Below, in pieces: positions 1 through 8,983 of a stretch of 64,000 nucleotides of DNA. The position numbers were made by a program, and so were the translations under genes. The notes under the pieces are model-generated. The model made no database searches. It worked only from the letters and a program-made list of their open reading frames with translations, and had not been told where the DNA came from. The DNA is taken from the NCBI GenBank assembly GCA_965243145.1, contig CBDEUB010000002.1, positions 1,116,001 through 1,180,000 on the forward strand, given 5' to 3'. Each line of letters begins with the position of its first letter. Position 1 is the stretch's first letter. This DNA is from CBDBLK01 sp965243145 (GTDB taxonomy: Bacteria > Bdellovibrionota > Bacteriovoracia > Bacteriovoracales > Bacteriovoracaceae).

Positions 1-1
1 A

Positions 2-997
2 GCGGCGGGTTCATTGCTGGAAATCGTCTTGTCATCAAATAAGGGCGATTTTTCTTTTCCCGTCGGCCGAGTCGAATTTTACCATTTAGGGCCGATGAGT
101 TTTAAGGAATTTTTATGGGCCACGGGAAGGCATTTCCTCGACGAAAAACTCCAACGCTTTGCATTTTCTTCGGAGGTACACAATGCCGCCATCGCCGCTC
201 TTAAGGATTACTACTATGTCGGGGGCATGCCCGAGGCAGTAAAAATTTTTGCTGAAACTCAAAGTTTAATCCCTATGAGAGAACACCAAGAGCAACTCAT
301 TCAAACTTATGAGGCCGATTTTTCCAAATATAACAAGAGAATCAATGTTCAAAGAATCGCCAGAATTTTCCGTGCCGTCGCCATGGCCACGGGGAAAAAA
401 ATGATTTATTCAAAACTCGACAGGGAATCCACTTCCAGGGACATTAAACGCGTCGTGGAACTGCTCATCGATGCCAAAGTCATCCTTCCCTGTGTCCATA
501 GCAATGCCAACCAAGTCCCCCTCCTTGGAGAGAGCGACCAGCGCATCTTTAAACCCTATTTTCTCGACATTGGCCTTTTAAATGCGCTTTTAAAGTTGGA
601 TTTTGATGTCATCGAAAGGGAATTTCAAAACCGTTTTTCAACCAAAGGCATGATTGCCGAGCAATTTGTCGCCCAACATTTAAATTTTTTTCAAGGCCCT
701 TCGTGCACACCAGGCCTTACCTACCACCTGCGAGACAAGGGGGCGCAAAAAGCGGAAATTGATTTTCTGATCGAAAAAAAGGGCCACATTTACCCCGTCG
801 AAGTCAAGGCCTCTTCCAAGGGACATCTCAAGTCACTCAAATATTTTTGTCAAAATAAAAAGACACCTCTGGGCATTAAAATTGATCTGGATATTTTTTC
901 CGTCGATCCCCAATTTGTAGGCAAAACTAAATTGGTGACTTTGCCCCTCTATGCCGTTGAATATCTCCAAGACAATTTTGAAAAATTGATCGACTGA
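2..997 (+). CDS. DUF4143-type P-loop ATPase, C-terminal part (5' end outside window)
   Basis: The frame is open from base 2 and reads AAGSLLEIVL before the first possible start (TTG at 14). This is the sensor region of the ATP-binding proteins that carry a C-terminal DUF4143 domain, so the Walker motifs lie upstream of the window. The phrase PVGRVEFYHLGPMSFKEFL is typical of the family. Residues about 250-280 carry AEIDFLIEK followed by YPVEVKAS, the D-x(n)-E-x-K pattern of a PD-(D/E)XK fold. The family is widespread and poorly understood; proteins of this kind are often gained and lost as single genes. The specific role is unknown. It ends 7 bases before the convergent pilT stop. Confidence 0.85.
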   Translation, partial: AAGSLLEIVLSSNKGDFSFPVGRVEFYHLGPMSFKEFLWATGRHFLDEKLQRFAFSSEVHNAAIAALKDYYYVGGMPEAVKIFAETQSLIPMREHQEQLIQTYEADFSKYNKRINVQRIARIFRAVAMATGKKMIYSKLDRESTSRDIKRVVELLIDAKVILPCVHSNANQVPLLGESDQRIFKPYFLDIGLLNALLKLDFDVIEREFQNRFSTKGMIAEQFVAQHLNFFQGPSCTPGLTYHLRDKGAQKAEIDFLIEKKGHIYPVEVKASSKGHLKSLKYFCQNKKTPLGIKIDLDIFSVDPQFVGKTKLVTLPLYAVEYLQDNFEKLID

Positions 998-1004
998 CTA
1001 CCAT

Positions 1005-2102
1005 TTACTTATCAAACTCCAACTGCTGGACAAAATTGGACTGGGAAGGGGTCGCCTCAAAAGCGGTTTCCCGGGTGATGACTTTGCGCTTGTATAAATC
1101 CATCAGGTGTTGCTCAAAGGATTGGGAGCCGTTGCCGCCGGGGCCATAGTTTTCCTCGATCGCTTGGGTCAATCTCTCCAGCGGCTCAATGCCCTCGATC
1201 ACTTCTTTCACCCCCGGCGTGGTGACCATAATTTCCATCGCCACCACTGTGCCCTTGCCGTCGGCGGTGGGAAGCATCCGCTGGCCAAGGCAAGCGTAGA
1301 GCGACACTGCCAGTCGCTTCCTCACTTCCTTTTGTTCCTCGGCGGGAAACATGGAGATGATCCGCCCCAATGTGGCCAGGGCGTGAGTGGTGTGCATGGT
1401 GGAAAAAACGGTGTGTCCGGTTTCGGCGGCCTTGAGGGCAATTTGCACAGTCTCGGGGTCGCGCATTTCACCGATCAAAATGACATCGGGGTCTTGCCTA
1501 AGTGCCGACCGCAAAGCGGATTGAAAATCGGGGGTGTCAAGGCCCATTTCCCTCTGGGAAAAGCGCGATTTTTGAGGCGTGTGCAAAAATTCGACGGGGT
1601 CTTCAATGGTGATAATGTGCGCCCGGCGGTGGCGGTTGATGTGATCGATCATCGCCGCCAAAGTGGTGGATTTGCCCGATCCGGTAGGCCCAGTGGCCAA
1701 GATCAGGCCGCGCCTTTGCAGGCCAATCTCTTTGAGGATCGGGGGAAGCGACAATTTTTCCAGATTGGGGATTTGCAAGTTCACAATTCTAAAGATGATG
1801 CTCAAGCGGCCCTGGCAGCGAAACAGGTTGTAGCGCAAGCGGCACAACTCCGGCACGGTAAAACCTCCATCGCTATCCCGCGATAAGGCCTCTTTCCCGG
1901 CCTCTCGCCCACCCGATTTCTGCAAGGCCATGGCGGCAATGCTCTCCACATCTCCGGCCTCCAGCGAGCGCGTCTGGATGGGCACCAATTCCCCTTGAAT
2001 CCTCAGACAGGGCGTCTCGCCGGTTTTGATGTGAATATCGCTGGCCTTGTGCTGAATCGCCACTTTGATGAGGTCGATAAAATTTTTCTCTCCAAAGGCC
2101 AT
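1005..2102 (-). CDS. pilT: PilT, type IV pilus retraction ATPase
   Basis: A 365-residue hexameric motor ATPase that depolymerises type IV pili at the inner membrane and drives twitching motility. It shows Walker A GPTGSGKST near residue 135, the Asp box RQDPDVILIGEMRD and the His box TGHTVFSTMHTTHA, all in family order. The N-terminal KASDIHIKTGE is the usual GspE/PilT start. ATG at 2102 is chosen because GAGGAGG lies just upstream; an in-frame start at 2150 would add a poor leader that overlaps the divergent gene. No other pilus gene adjoins it, so it appears to be a detached member of the system. PilU is possible, but the length and motifs fit PilT well. Confidence 0.93.
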   Translation of the reverse strand: MAFGEKNFIDLIKVAIQHKASDIHIKTGETPCLRIQGELVPIQTRSLEAGDVESIAAMALQKSGGREAGKEALSRDSDGGFTVPELCRLRYNLFRCQGRLSIIFRIVNLQIPNLEKLSLPPILKEIGLQRRGLILATGPTGSGKSTTLAAMIDHINRHRRAHIITIEDPVEFLHTPQKSRFSQREMGLDTPDFQSALRSALRQDPDVILIGEMRDPETVQIALKAAETGHTVFSTMHTTHALATLGRIISMFPAEEQKEVRKRLAVSLYACLGQRMLPTADGKGTVVAMEIMVTTPGVKEVIEGIEPLERLTQAIEENYGPGGNGSQSFEQHLMDLYKRKVITRETAFEATPSQSNFVQQLEFDK

Positions 2103-2143
2103 GGGGGCCTCCTCTTTGACCACTCTTATTCTATCTTGAGGCC

Positions 2144-3184
2144 ATGCCATCGGAAAAACATAGGGGAAAAAATTTTCAACACCTTCTGATCATTCGCTTT
2201 TCCTCCCTGGGGGATATTGTGCAAGCGATGGGAGTCTTGGCCCCTCTCAAGGCCGCCTACCCCGCATTGCGCATTAACTGGGTGACCAAACCCGAGTTTG
2301 CCCCTCTCTTACGGGCCAGGGAGGAAATTGATCGGGTTTTTGTGGTGGATGACAAGGCCTCATGTCTGCAAAATTTGCTCGCCCTCTTGGGCCTGGGGTG
2401 GCGTTTGCGCCAAAGGCGCTACGACCTGGCCTATGATGCCCACTCCAACCTGCGCAGCACACTTTTGTGGTGGGTGCTCTGGCCCTTTTCCGGAACCCGA
2501 TGGATTCGCCGTTCAAAAGAGCGCTGGAAGCGCTTTCTCCTCTTCCGCTGCCGCATCAACCGCTTCCCCGCCCCCTTCAAAGGAGCGGAAAGCTATTGGC
2601 GGCCACTCAAAAAGGTGCTGCCCCAAATGGATGCTCCCACTGCTGGCCATTGGCCATTGTGGCCCCTGCCCACACGGTGGGAAGAACGATTGGGAGAAAA
2701 AATCTGCGGGATGATAGCACTCGTCCCCGGTGCTGCCTGGCCGATGAAGCGCTGGCCTTTAGAACACTTCAAAAAACTGATCTCCCTGCTGCCTGGCCAG
2801 GCCTTTGTCGTCCTCGGTGGCCCAGGGGAATCCTTTTGCCGGGAATTGGAAACTTCTTTTCCCTCCAGGGTGGCCAATTTAGCTGGCCAACTGGACTTGT
2901 CCCAGGCCTGTTCGGTGGTGGCGCGCGCGCGCCTGGTGGTGGCCGCCGACACCGGACTTCTCCATGTGGCCGACCTGGCAGGCACTCCCGGCATCGCCCT
3001 GATGGGGCCGACCGCCTTTGGATTTTGCACCCACTCCCACATTCACACCCTGCAAGTCGAACTTCTCTGCCGGCCGTGCAGTAAAGACGGCCGCGGGCGA
3101 TGCTCGCAAAAAATTTACCAACGGTGCATGGTGGACATCACGCCCGAGATGGTGGCCGAAAAAGTTTTACAATGTTTTGTGTAG
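2144..3184 (+). CDS. ADP-heptose:LPS heptosyltransferase family (GT9)
   Basis: A 346-residue GT-B glycosyltransferase of CAZy family GT9, the family that adds heptose to the inner core of LPS at the cytoplasmic face of the inner membrane. The opening LLIIRFSSLGDIVQA is the family signature. The C-terminal half has VLGGPGE, then VVAADTGLLHVADLAGTPGIALMGPT, the conserved nucleotide-sugar-binding stretch. It is divergent from pilT with a very short shared promoter region. The sequence cannot separate heptosyltransferase I, II or III, so no gene symbol is given. No other LPS gene adjoins it. Confidence 0.88.
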   Translation: MPSEKHRGKNFQHLLIIRFSSLGDIVQAMGVLAPLKAAYPALRINWVTKPEFAPLLRAREEIDRVFVVDDKASCLQNLLALLGLGWRLRQRRYDLAYDAHSNLRSTLLWWVLWPFSGTRWIRRSKERWKRFLLFRCRINRFPAPFKGAESYWRPLKKVLPQMDAPTAGHWPLWPLPTRWEERLGEKICGMIALVPGAAWPMKRWPLEHFKKLISLLPGQAFVVLGGPGESFCRELETSFPSRVANLAGQLDLSQACSVVARARLVVAADTGLLHVADLAGTPGIALMGPTAFGFCTHSHIHTLQVELLCRPCSKDGRGRCSQKIYQRCMVDITPEMVAEKVLQCFV

Positions 3185-3186
3185 GC

Positions 3187-4620
3187 CTAACTCTTCGCCG
3201 GAATGAGCAATTCCTGGCGCGGGTAGATGACCTTTTTTTGCATCAGATTGGCGCGCATAATTTGGGCGATGGAAGTTCCAAAGCGCCGGGCAATGCCGAA
3301 CAAGCTATCCCCCCGCTTGACCACATAAGTGTGCATTCTACGCCTGACTTTGAGTCTCTGGCCGGCCATAATTTTATTTCTGCGCAGTTTGTTCCACCGT
3401 TTGAGGGATGCCACGCTAGTGCCAAAGCGGGCGGCGATGGTGATGAGATTGTCCCCCCGCCTGACTTTGTAAGTGAGCGAAGATCGGCGACGCTTCTTTT
3501 TTTGATGTGATCGACGCTGAAATTGAGTCATGCGGGGGCGCTTCTTTTTTAAAACCGAGGCCACCGAGCGCAGTCCCGACTGGGGCACTATCAAGCGGAA
3601 CGGCCGCCGTCCAGGGCGAACTATCTTGCGGCGAATATCGGGATTTAATTTTTTGAGTTGAGGATAAGTGACCCCAGTTTTTTGCGCCAAAGAAGAAAGG
3701 GAAAAAGGCGATCTCACCGACAAGCTCTTGGCGTTGGCGTAAAGTTGAACCTCGCCGGTACTAGCGTGTTTTAAATAGCGGGCAAAAGATTTGCGCTTGG
3801 CCAAGTGGCGCGCGGCCGCCACCTTGGGGATATAATAAGTCGTCTCCCTCGGGATCAATCCCTTGCGCACCAGGGAGAGGTAATTGCGGGTATTTCCCTT
3901 TCTAATGGCGTTGATGATCCGGTATTCGCCGGCGTTGTAAGCACACAGGGCCAGCTCCCAAGAGCCGAAGATATTGTAGAGGTCTTTAAAATAGTTGGCC
4001 GCCGCCACCGTCGCTTTGTGAACATTCTTGCGCTCGTCAACTTGGCGATCAACTCTCAAACCGTAGCGCTTGGCGGTTCCCTTGATAAATTGCCAAACCC
4101 CCACGGCGTTGGCGTGGGAGCGCGCGCCCGTGCTAAACCCCGACTCGATCAAGGCCACAAAAAAGAGGTCTTCGGGAAGTCCGTGTTGGCGCAAAACTCT
4201 GCGCACAGTGGGGCGGTATTTGGAGGCGCGCTTGAGGTGGCGGATAAAGCGCGGGCGGTTGCGCTGGGTGAAGTGATCCACCCAATGTTTAAAGTAGCGC
4301 TTGCCGTATTTTAATTTGAGTTTTGGGGCAGACTTCTTGGCCAATGCTTTTTTGGCCTGATCTTGCGAATTGGGCCTTTTCCTTTTAGCGGGAGTCGAAG
4401 AGTGGGGCCGGGTGGCGGCCATGCGCTGTTCGACCTTTTGATCAATTTTTTTGGCCACAAGGCCTGAACCCAAGAAAGGGGATGCCGGCGCGGAACGAGA
4501 GGCAGTGGAATGGGGAGGAACGGAAGAACAGGACACCAAAAGGAGAAGCGCGGCCCCCTGAACAATATTGGCCGCGGGACTTTTCCCCAAAAGTACAGTC
4601 TTCATCCCTAGATTTAACAT
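3187..4620 (-). CDS. MltD-like lytic transglycosylase lipoprotein with two LysM domains
   Basis: A predicted lipoprotein (LLLLVSC lipobox near residue 31) that would cleave peptidoglycan glycan strands in the periplasm. Residues about 145-260 form an SLT (family 1) domain: FVALIESGFSTGARSHANAVGVWQF contains the catalytic Glu near residue 158, followed by ALCAYNAGE. Two LysM domains close the protein (about 380-425 and 432-476), each starting with a Y-x-V-(R/K)-RGD pattern. The linker between catalytic and LysM parts is very basic. The arrangement matches membrane-bound lytic transglycosylase D. It converges on the heptosyltransferase gene with 2 bases between stop codons. Confidence 0.9.
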   Translation of the reverse strand: MLNLGMKTVLLGKSPAANIVQGAALLLLVSCSSVPPHSTASRSAPASPFLGSGLVAKKIDQKVEQRMAATRPHSSTPAKRKRPNSQDQAKKALAKKSAPKLKLKYGKRYFKHWVDHFTQRNRPRFIRHLKRASKYRPTVRRVLRQHGLPEDLFFVALIESGFSTGARSHANAVGVWQFIKGTAKRYGLRVDRQVDERKNVHKATVAAANYFKDLYNIFGSWELALCAYNAGEYRIINAIRKGNTRNYLSLVRKGLIPRETTYYIPKVAAARHLAKRKSFARYLKHASTGEVQLYANAKSLSVRSPFSLSSLAQKTGVTYPQLKKLNPDIRRKIVRPGRRPFRLIVPQSGLRSVASVLKKKRPRMTQFQRRSHQKKKRRRSSLTYKVRRGDNLITIAARFGTSVASLKRWNKLRRNKIMAGQRLKVRRRMHTYVVKRGDSLFGIARRFGTSIAQIMRANLMQKKVIYPRQELLIPAKS

Positions 4621-4666
4621 CTCCTCTATTCTAACCTATCTCTGAATCCACCGAAAGCGAGGGGCC

Positions 4667-5767
4667 TTGAAGCAAGAAATCATGATCCGCATGGGCCTGG
4701 CCTTACTGGCCCTTTTTGTTTTTGGCAAAATTTTGGCCCCCGGCATAGGAATGTGGATATGGGACAAACTCTTTAACCCTCCTCGGAGAAACCGCCACAA
4801 TTTTGACTTCGACCAATTGGTCGAGAGCAAAAAAAATGTTTTGCAACAGGGGAGTGGAATGGCCCCGAGAACCCAAAGCAGCACCACTTCTGCTCCCCCC
4901 CGGCCACAAAAAACCTGCCCCACCCATCAAAAATACTTGAAGGAACTGGCCAAAATCTCCCAGCAAAAAACTCCAAATGCGGCCCAAAAGGCCAAACAAA
5001 AATCTCTGCAATCCCTTTTGGCGGTATTCGATGCCCTTCAATGGGGGGATGGCCAAGAATTTGACTCTATTGCCCAGCAAATTTCCCACAAACTCGGCCT
5101 GCGCATTGAAAACAGGGATGCCGTCCGGGTGATCAAAATGTCCATGGAACGGCGCTGGATTCTCTCCCTGCGCTCCCCTTCCCTCCCCGGCCTGGCCCAA
5201 TTGATCACCCTGTGGGAGTGTTATCTGTTTTGGGACATCCTCTTAAAGGAGTTAAACCATCGAGAAGGCCCCCTGTGTAAAGGCCTGGGATCAAAGTTGA
5301 ATGTCTCTTATAGCGACTTGCAAAAAGCGGTCACCGCCACCTTGGCCAAATTGCAAAAACGGAATATCCCCGCTCGGGATATTTTGCAAGGCAAAATATC
5401 CCTGCCTTCAGTGGCCAAACTGGAAGGCCTGGCCTCCCGATTGATCTTGAGTCAAAATGGCCAGTCTTTCCGCACTAAAAGGGGGTGGATCAAAGCGCTG
5501 TCCGACGAGGCCACATTTTATTCCTCTCTATCCCCCCTTCCCCCACTCCAACATGGCCAAGACGAAGAAGGAGCGCGTCAAATCCTGGGAGTGGGGCCAG
5601 ATGCATCCCTTCAAGAAATTAAGAAGGCCTATAAAAAGTGGGCCTTGCTCAAACACCCCGACAAACTCTCTGCACGAGGGATTCCCTCGGAATTTGGACG
5701 AATCGCCACTGAAAACTTTGCCCTGATTCAGCGGGCCTACGAAATTTTAAAGTTGGGCCAAAGTTGA
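4667..5767 (+). CDS. Membrane-anchored J-domain protein
   Basis: A 366-residue protein with one N-terminal membrane segment (MGLALLALFVFGKILAPGIGMW) and a C-terminal J domain (about 300-366) containing the HPD motif (LLKHPDKL) that stimulates DnaK ATPase. The middle is helical and Lys/Gln-rich. The layout resembles DjlA: anchor, middle domain, C-terminal J domain. The middle is too diverged to assign as TerB-like. The start is TTG at 4667 or ATG at 4682; GAGGGG lies just before both. It is divergent from the transglycosylase gene with 46 bases between starts. Confidence 0.8.
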   Translation: MKQEIMIRMGLALLALFVFGKILAPGIGMWIWDKLFNPPRRNRHNFDFDQLVESKKNVLQQGSGMAPRTQSSTTSAPPRPQKTCPTHQKYLKELAKISQQKTPNAAQKAKQKSLQSLLAVFDALQWGDGQEFDSIAQQISHKLGLRIENRDAVRVIKMSMERRWILSLRSPSLPGLAQLITLWECYLFWDILLKELNHREGPLCKGLGSKLNVSYSDLQKAVTATLAKLQKRNIPARDILQGKISLPSVAKLEGLASRLILSQNGQSFRTKRGWIKALSDEATFYSSLSPLPPLQHGQDEEGARQILGVGPDASLQEIKKAYKKWALLKHPDKLSARGIPSEFGRIATENFALIQRAYEILKLGQS

Positions 5768-5882
5768 CCGATAGGCATAAAAACGACGGGAAATGACACC
5801 ATTGATCAAATGGACACCAACGCCGAGAGTGTGTTAATGAATATTAACGCCATTTTTATTTTTAAAGCAGAGTAAGGAGGAC

Positions 5883-6974
5883 ATGATGCCAGCAAGCAAG
5901 TTTGTCAAAGCAGAGTATGTTTGGCTCGACGGGGCCACACCCACCCAAGAAATTCGCTCCAAGGCCAGACTGGTGCCCGTAGGCGGCCGCAAAGTCAGTC
6001 TTGAAACATTCCCCAAATGGGGTTTTGACGGTTCCTCTACTGGCCAGGCGGAAGGGCACGACTCCGACTGCGCCCTGATCCCCGCTTTCTTTTGCCCAGA
6101 CCCCATGCGGGAAGAGGGCAACTACATCGTCTTGTGCGAAGTGTACAACGCCGATAAAACCCCCCACGCCACCAACAAGCGCGCCCACTTGCGCGAGGCC
6201 CTCGACGCCGGGGGAAAAAATGCCGATGCCTATCTTGGATTTGAACAGGAATACACTTTTTTCCAAAACTCCAGGCCGCTGGGATGGCCCCAAGAGGGCT
6301 ACCCCGCACCCCAAGGCCCTTTTTACTGTGGAGTGGGAACCAATAAAGTTTTTGGCCGGGACATCGTCAACAAACATTTGGATGCCTGTATGAAGGCGGG
6401 GTTGTTGATCTACGGAATCAACGCCGAAGTGATGCCCGGACAGTGGGAATTTCAAATGGGCCACCGGGGAGATGAAAGCGAGGCCTCCGATCCCCTCACC
6501 GTATCAGATCACATGTGGGTCGGCCGCTATCTCCTGCACAGAATTGCCGAAAACTACGGTGTCAGCGTCTCCTTTGAAAACAAGCCCATCAAGGGCGACT
6601 GGAACGGGGCCGGCATGCACACCAATTTTTCCACCCGGGAAACCCGCGACCCCAAGAACGGAATGAAGTACATTCAAGAGGCGGTGGAACGGCTCAAAGG
6701 AGCACATTTACGCCATGTTGAAGACTACGGTTTCGGCCTGGCCGACCGGCTCACGGGCCAACACGAAACTTGCAATATCGACGAGTTCAAATCGGGAATC
6801 TCCAACCGCGGGGCCTCGATCAGAATCCCCATGGGTACCGCCCACAAGGGTTGCGGCTATTTTGAAGACCGCCGCCCCGGGGCCAATGCCGACCCTTACT
6901 TGGTCGCCACCCGGCTGTTGGAAACTGTCTGCCAGTTGGACTTGTCCCCGCAGAATAATCACAAAGTTGCTTAA
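5883..6974 (+). CDS. glnII: Glutamine synthetase type II (eukaryotic-type)
   Basis: A 363-residue glutamine synthetase (glutamate + NH3 + ATP to glutamine) of the short GSII class found in eukaryotes and some bacteria, not the ~470-residue GSI. It shows WGFDGSSTGQA (beta-grasp), the metal and glutamate site LGFEQEYTFF, NAEVMPGQWEFQ, the ATP and ammonia region GAGMHTNFSTRE and the terminal RRPGANADPYLV. GSII enzymes lack the adenylylation control of GSI. An ideal TAAGGAGG site precedes two adjacent ATGs (5883, 5886). A strong rho-independent terminator follows at once, so the gene is probably monocistronic. Confidence 0.95.
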   Translation: MMPASKFVKAEYVWLDGATPTQEIRSKARLVPVGGRKVSLETFPKWGFDGSSTGQAEGHDSDCALIPAFFCPDPMREEGNYIVLCEVYNADKTPHATNKRAHLREALDAGGKNADAYLGFEQEYTFFQNSRPLGWPQEGYPAPQGPFYCGVGTNKVFGRDIVNKHLDACMKAGLLIYGINAEVMPGQWEFQMGHRGDESEASDPLTVSDHMWVGRYLLHRIAENYGVSVSFENKPIKGDWNGAGMHTNFSTRETRDPKNGMKYIQEAVERLKGAHLRHVEDYGFGLADRLTGQHETCNIDEFKSGISNRGASIRIPMGTAHKGCGYFEDRRPGANADPYLVATRLLETVCQLDLSPQNNHKVA

Positions 6975-6987
6975 TCTTAATAGTGAG

Positions 6988-7013
6988 GAGGGGCCGCGAG
7001 GCCCCTTTTTTTT
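6988..7013 (+). terminator. Rho-independent terminator of glnII
   Basis: A perfect 6-bp GC stem (GGGGCC, loop GCGA, GGCCCC) is followed by eight T, starting 15 bases after the glnII stop. The palindromic-element copy at 7014 begins exactly after the last T. Confidence 0.9.
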
Positions 7014-7251
7014 GTAACTGCTCACACTTCAGGCCATCTTGCCTTCGCATCCTGCTCCGGCACTGCCCATCGGGGCAGTCGTCGCTCGTCGCCTTCCTGG
7101 CGACTCCGTGTGAGTCAGCTTCACCATCGCTCCTTGCGACGTGCAGGAAGCACGCCTCAGTCGCTCCGTCTCGCTTCCCCCCAATCTGACCTAAATTGTG
7201 AACAGTTACCCTGTTTTCATCACAGTTTTTTGTTAAAGCGTGAGTAGTTAC
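7014..7251. repeat. Palindromic mobile element, copy 1 (expanded, 238 bp)
   Basis: First of four related elements. It starts GTAACTGCTCACACTTCAG and ends with the reverse complement GTAACTACTCACGCTTTA. An internal core end at 7209 (revcomp GTAACTGTTCACAATTTAG) repeats the same terminus. Compared with copy 2 it holds about 69 extra bases (about 7040-7110), themselves rich in small hairpins such as CACTGCCC/GGGGCAGT. The inner hairpin here is GCGTGC/GCACGT, whereas copy 2 has GCGTAC/GTACGC, so both arms changed together. No target duplication is visible. On the minus strand the whole element is open, coding VHNLGQIG then DGLKCEQL. Confidence 0.8.
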
Positions 7252-7279
7252 CAAATCAGCAGTATTTGAATTTAAAACT

Positions 7280-7621
7280 CTAGAGTTCGTGGTAAATTTC
7301 AACTTTTTCAAAAGGTTCAAGGTACCTTTTGAGTTCTAAAAATTCGGCCTCTCCTAAAAATGAAATGAATGGCCTGGCCACTTTGAATTTGATCAGAGCA
7401 TTGCTTTCGTGTTGTTCATAGAGTTCTTTAGGTACATTTCCCGTGAGTTTGATTCTGGTTTCTGAATTGCTTTGATAGTTAATCGAAATATAAATTTCGT
7501 TGGGTGGTTTGGTGATCAATTTGCCTTCCATCTCATAGGTCTTGGCCTCAAAATGGAGGAGCGCAAACCCATGGAATGAAATCGAAAGAAACAAAAAGAA
7601 AACTGCTATCTTACAGTTCAT
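7280..7621 (-). CDS. Small secreted protein of unknown function
   Basis: A 113-residue protein with a clear N-terminal signal peptide (IAVFFLFLSISFHGFA) and a beta-rich mature part containing YEMEGKL, IYISINYQ and RIKLTGNVP. No family was recognised. Its start overlaps the end of the upstream C13-protease gene by 11 bases, so the two are very likely co-transcribed and translationally coupled. It could be a partner or inhibitor of that protease, but only the gene order suggests this. The local DNA is AT-richer than the neighbouring core genes. Confidence 0.7.
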   Translation of the reverse strand: MNCKIAVFFLFLSISFHGFALLHFEAKTYEMEGKLITKPPNEIYISINYQSNSETRIKLTGNVPKELYEQHESNALIKFKVARPFISFLGEAEFLELKRYLEPFEKVEIYHEL

Positions 7622-8884
7622 AATCTAAACACCTTTTGATTGAAAGATACTCTTCAAATTGCTGCTTGGAAGCGTATTTTAAAAACCTGAGTTCCTTGAT
7701 GGCCATTTCATAATCCCGTTCAATATTGTAGGCAAATCGTTGTCGACGCACTATTTTATCCCTTAATCTCTCGACTCTTCTAGTTTCACTAGGCCGCAGT
7801 CTATTCTGTTCCAATTCAGGTAAGGCCATATAGGCCTCTCTTCGAGCATCAAGTTCGGCCACAAGTTTTCTTGCTTCACTTTCGGCCAGACGCATGGCCG
7901 GTGAATTGAAGCGCTCTTTCAGTTCACTTATCTTTTCTTCGAGTTCACCTTGAAAGGACTGTCGCCTTCTTTCATCACCTCGTGAGCGAATGGCCTGTAC
8001 GGCCAGATCAATTTCTCCAATAAGTTTTGATGCCGGTAAGGCCGTCGTCGAAGGATGGCATTGCACCAAGTCTGGGTCTTTCTCCATTTCTCGAAGTATA
8101 TGCAAAGTTTGCTGATCTAAAAAATAATCTAAACTTGTCAGGTGCACTTCATTCATCGGATGATCGTTATCTCTTGCATAGGAAAACGCTTCCAACATAC
8201 TATTCCTTCCATTGGCATTTCCATCTCGTCTATTATTTTTTAGCGCATCAGCGAAACTTGAAATAAATGGACTACGATTGTAAAATGAATAAGATACTCG
8301 ATAGGCATCGCTATTGGCCATAACACAGGTGTCTGGCCCCGTCAGTTCGAGTAGTTTCCCCCCATAACAGATATTGGTCAGAATATGAGTAGTCACTCCC
8401 TCGGGAAGTTTATCCAGTTGGTTTTTTAAGTCGTCAACGCTATAGTAGTCACCATTCCACAATACGATGTTTTTTTTTTACTGCCGTGATCGGTTATAAA
8501 AAAGACGAGATGATCTCCAGGTTTCATCTTTCCAGCGAGAGTTTTAAAAGAGCGTGAGATATTGACTCTGTTAGCACTATGCCAAATATCTCTGACATCG
8601 TCATCTCCAAAGCTAGTAGGGGCATTAAAGGATAGGCCCCAGGAATAAAATAATCGTTTTCTGGTTTCATATCTGCTATCACCACCATCTGCATAAAGGG
8701 CCATAATGTGATCTCTTTTGACTCCACGACTTCTTAAGGCCTGATGCATTTTTTTCATGCTATCATAGTAATTGTAGTGATTTGAATTGAGGTCTCTACC
8801 ACCACTTAAAAGCAGACCAAAAGTCTCTGCATGAACACTAGATAAAAATAATATCAAGGCCAATATGAATCCAAATATAGTCAT
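7611..8884 (-). pseudogene. Secreted caspase-like (clan CD, C13 family) protease, split by an A10 tract
   Basis: Two overlapping frames together encode one protease. The first, from ATG at 8884, has a signal peptide (TIFGFILALILFLSSVHA), the strand FGLLLSGG and the catalytic-His motif VFFITDHGS near residue 132. It then runs into ten consecutive A (minus strand; T at 8470-8479) and ends out of frame at 8426. The second frame carries LWNGDYYSVDDL, the usual continuation, and the catalytic-Cys motif TNICYGG near residue 170. One extra A (A11), or two fewer, joins them exactly: 1274 bases plus one is 425 codons. A coiled, charged C-terminal part follows. It may be a decayed gene, a slippage-controlled gene or a sequencing error. 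Confidence 0.75.
8470..8479 (-). other. A10 homopolymer inside the C13 protease gene
   Basis: Ten T on the plus strand give the codons AGT AAA AAA AAA ACA in the upstream frame. Eleven A would give Lys-Asn-Ile-Val-Leu-Trp-Asn-Gly and restore the protease. The tract sits between the catalytic His and Cys, so frame decides whether an active site forms. Confidence 0.85.
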
Positions 8885-8983
8885 TTCTTCTAACTTATCG
8901 AAATTTTTTATCTGGGCCATATAAACTTCTCAGAGAGAGCAAATTTTGCCCATCCCTGTTTGTTCTCTAATTTTACCGTTTTG

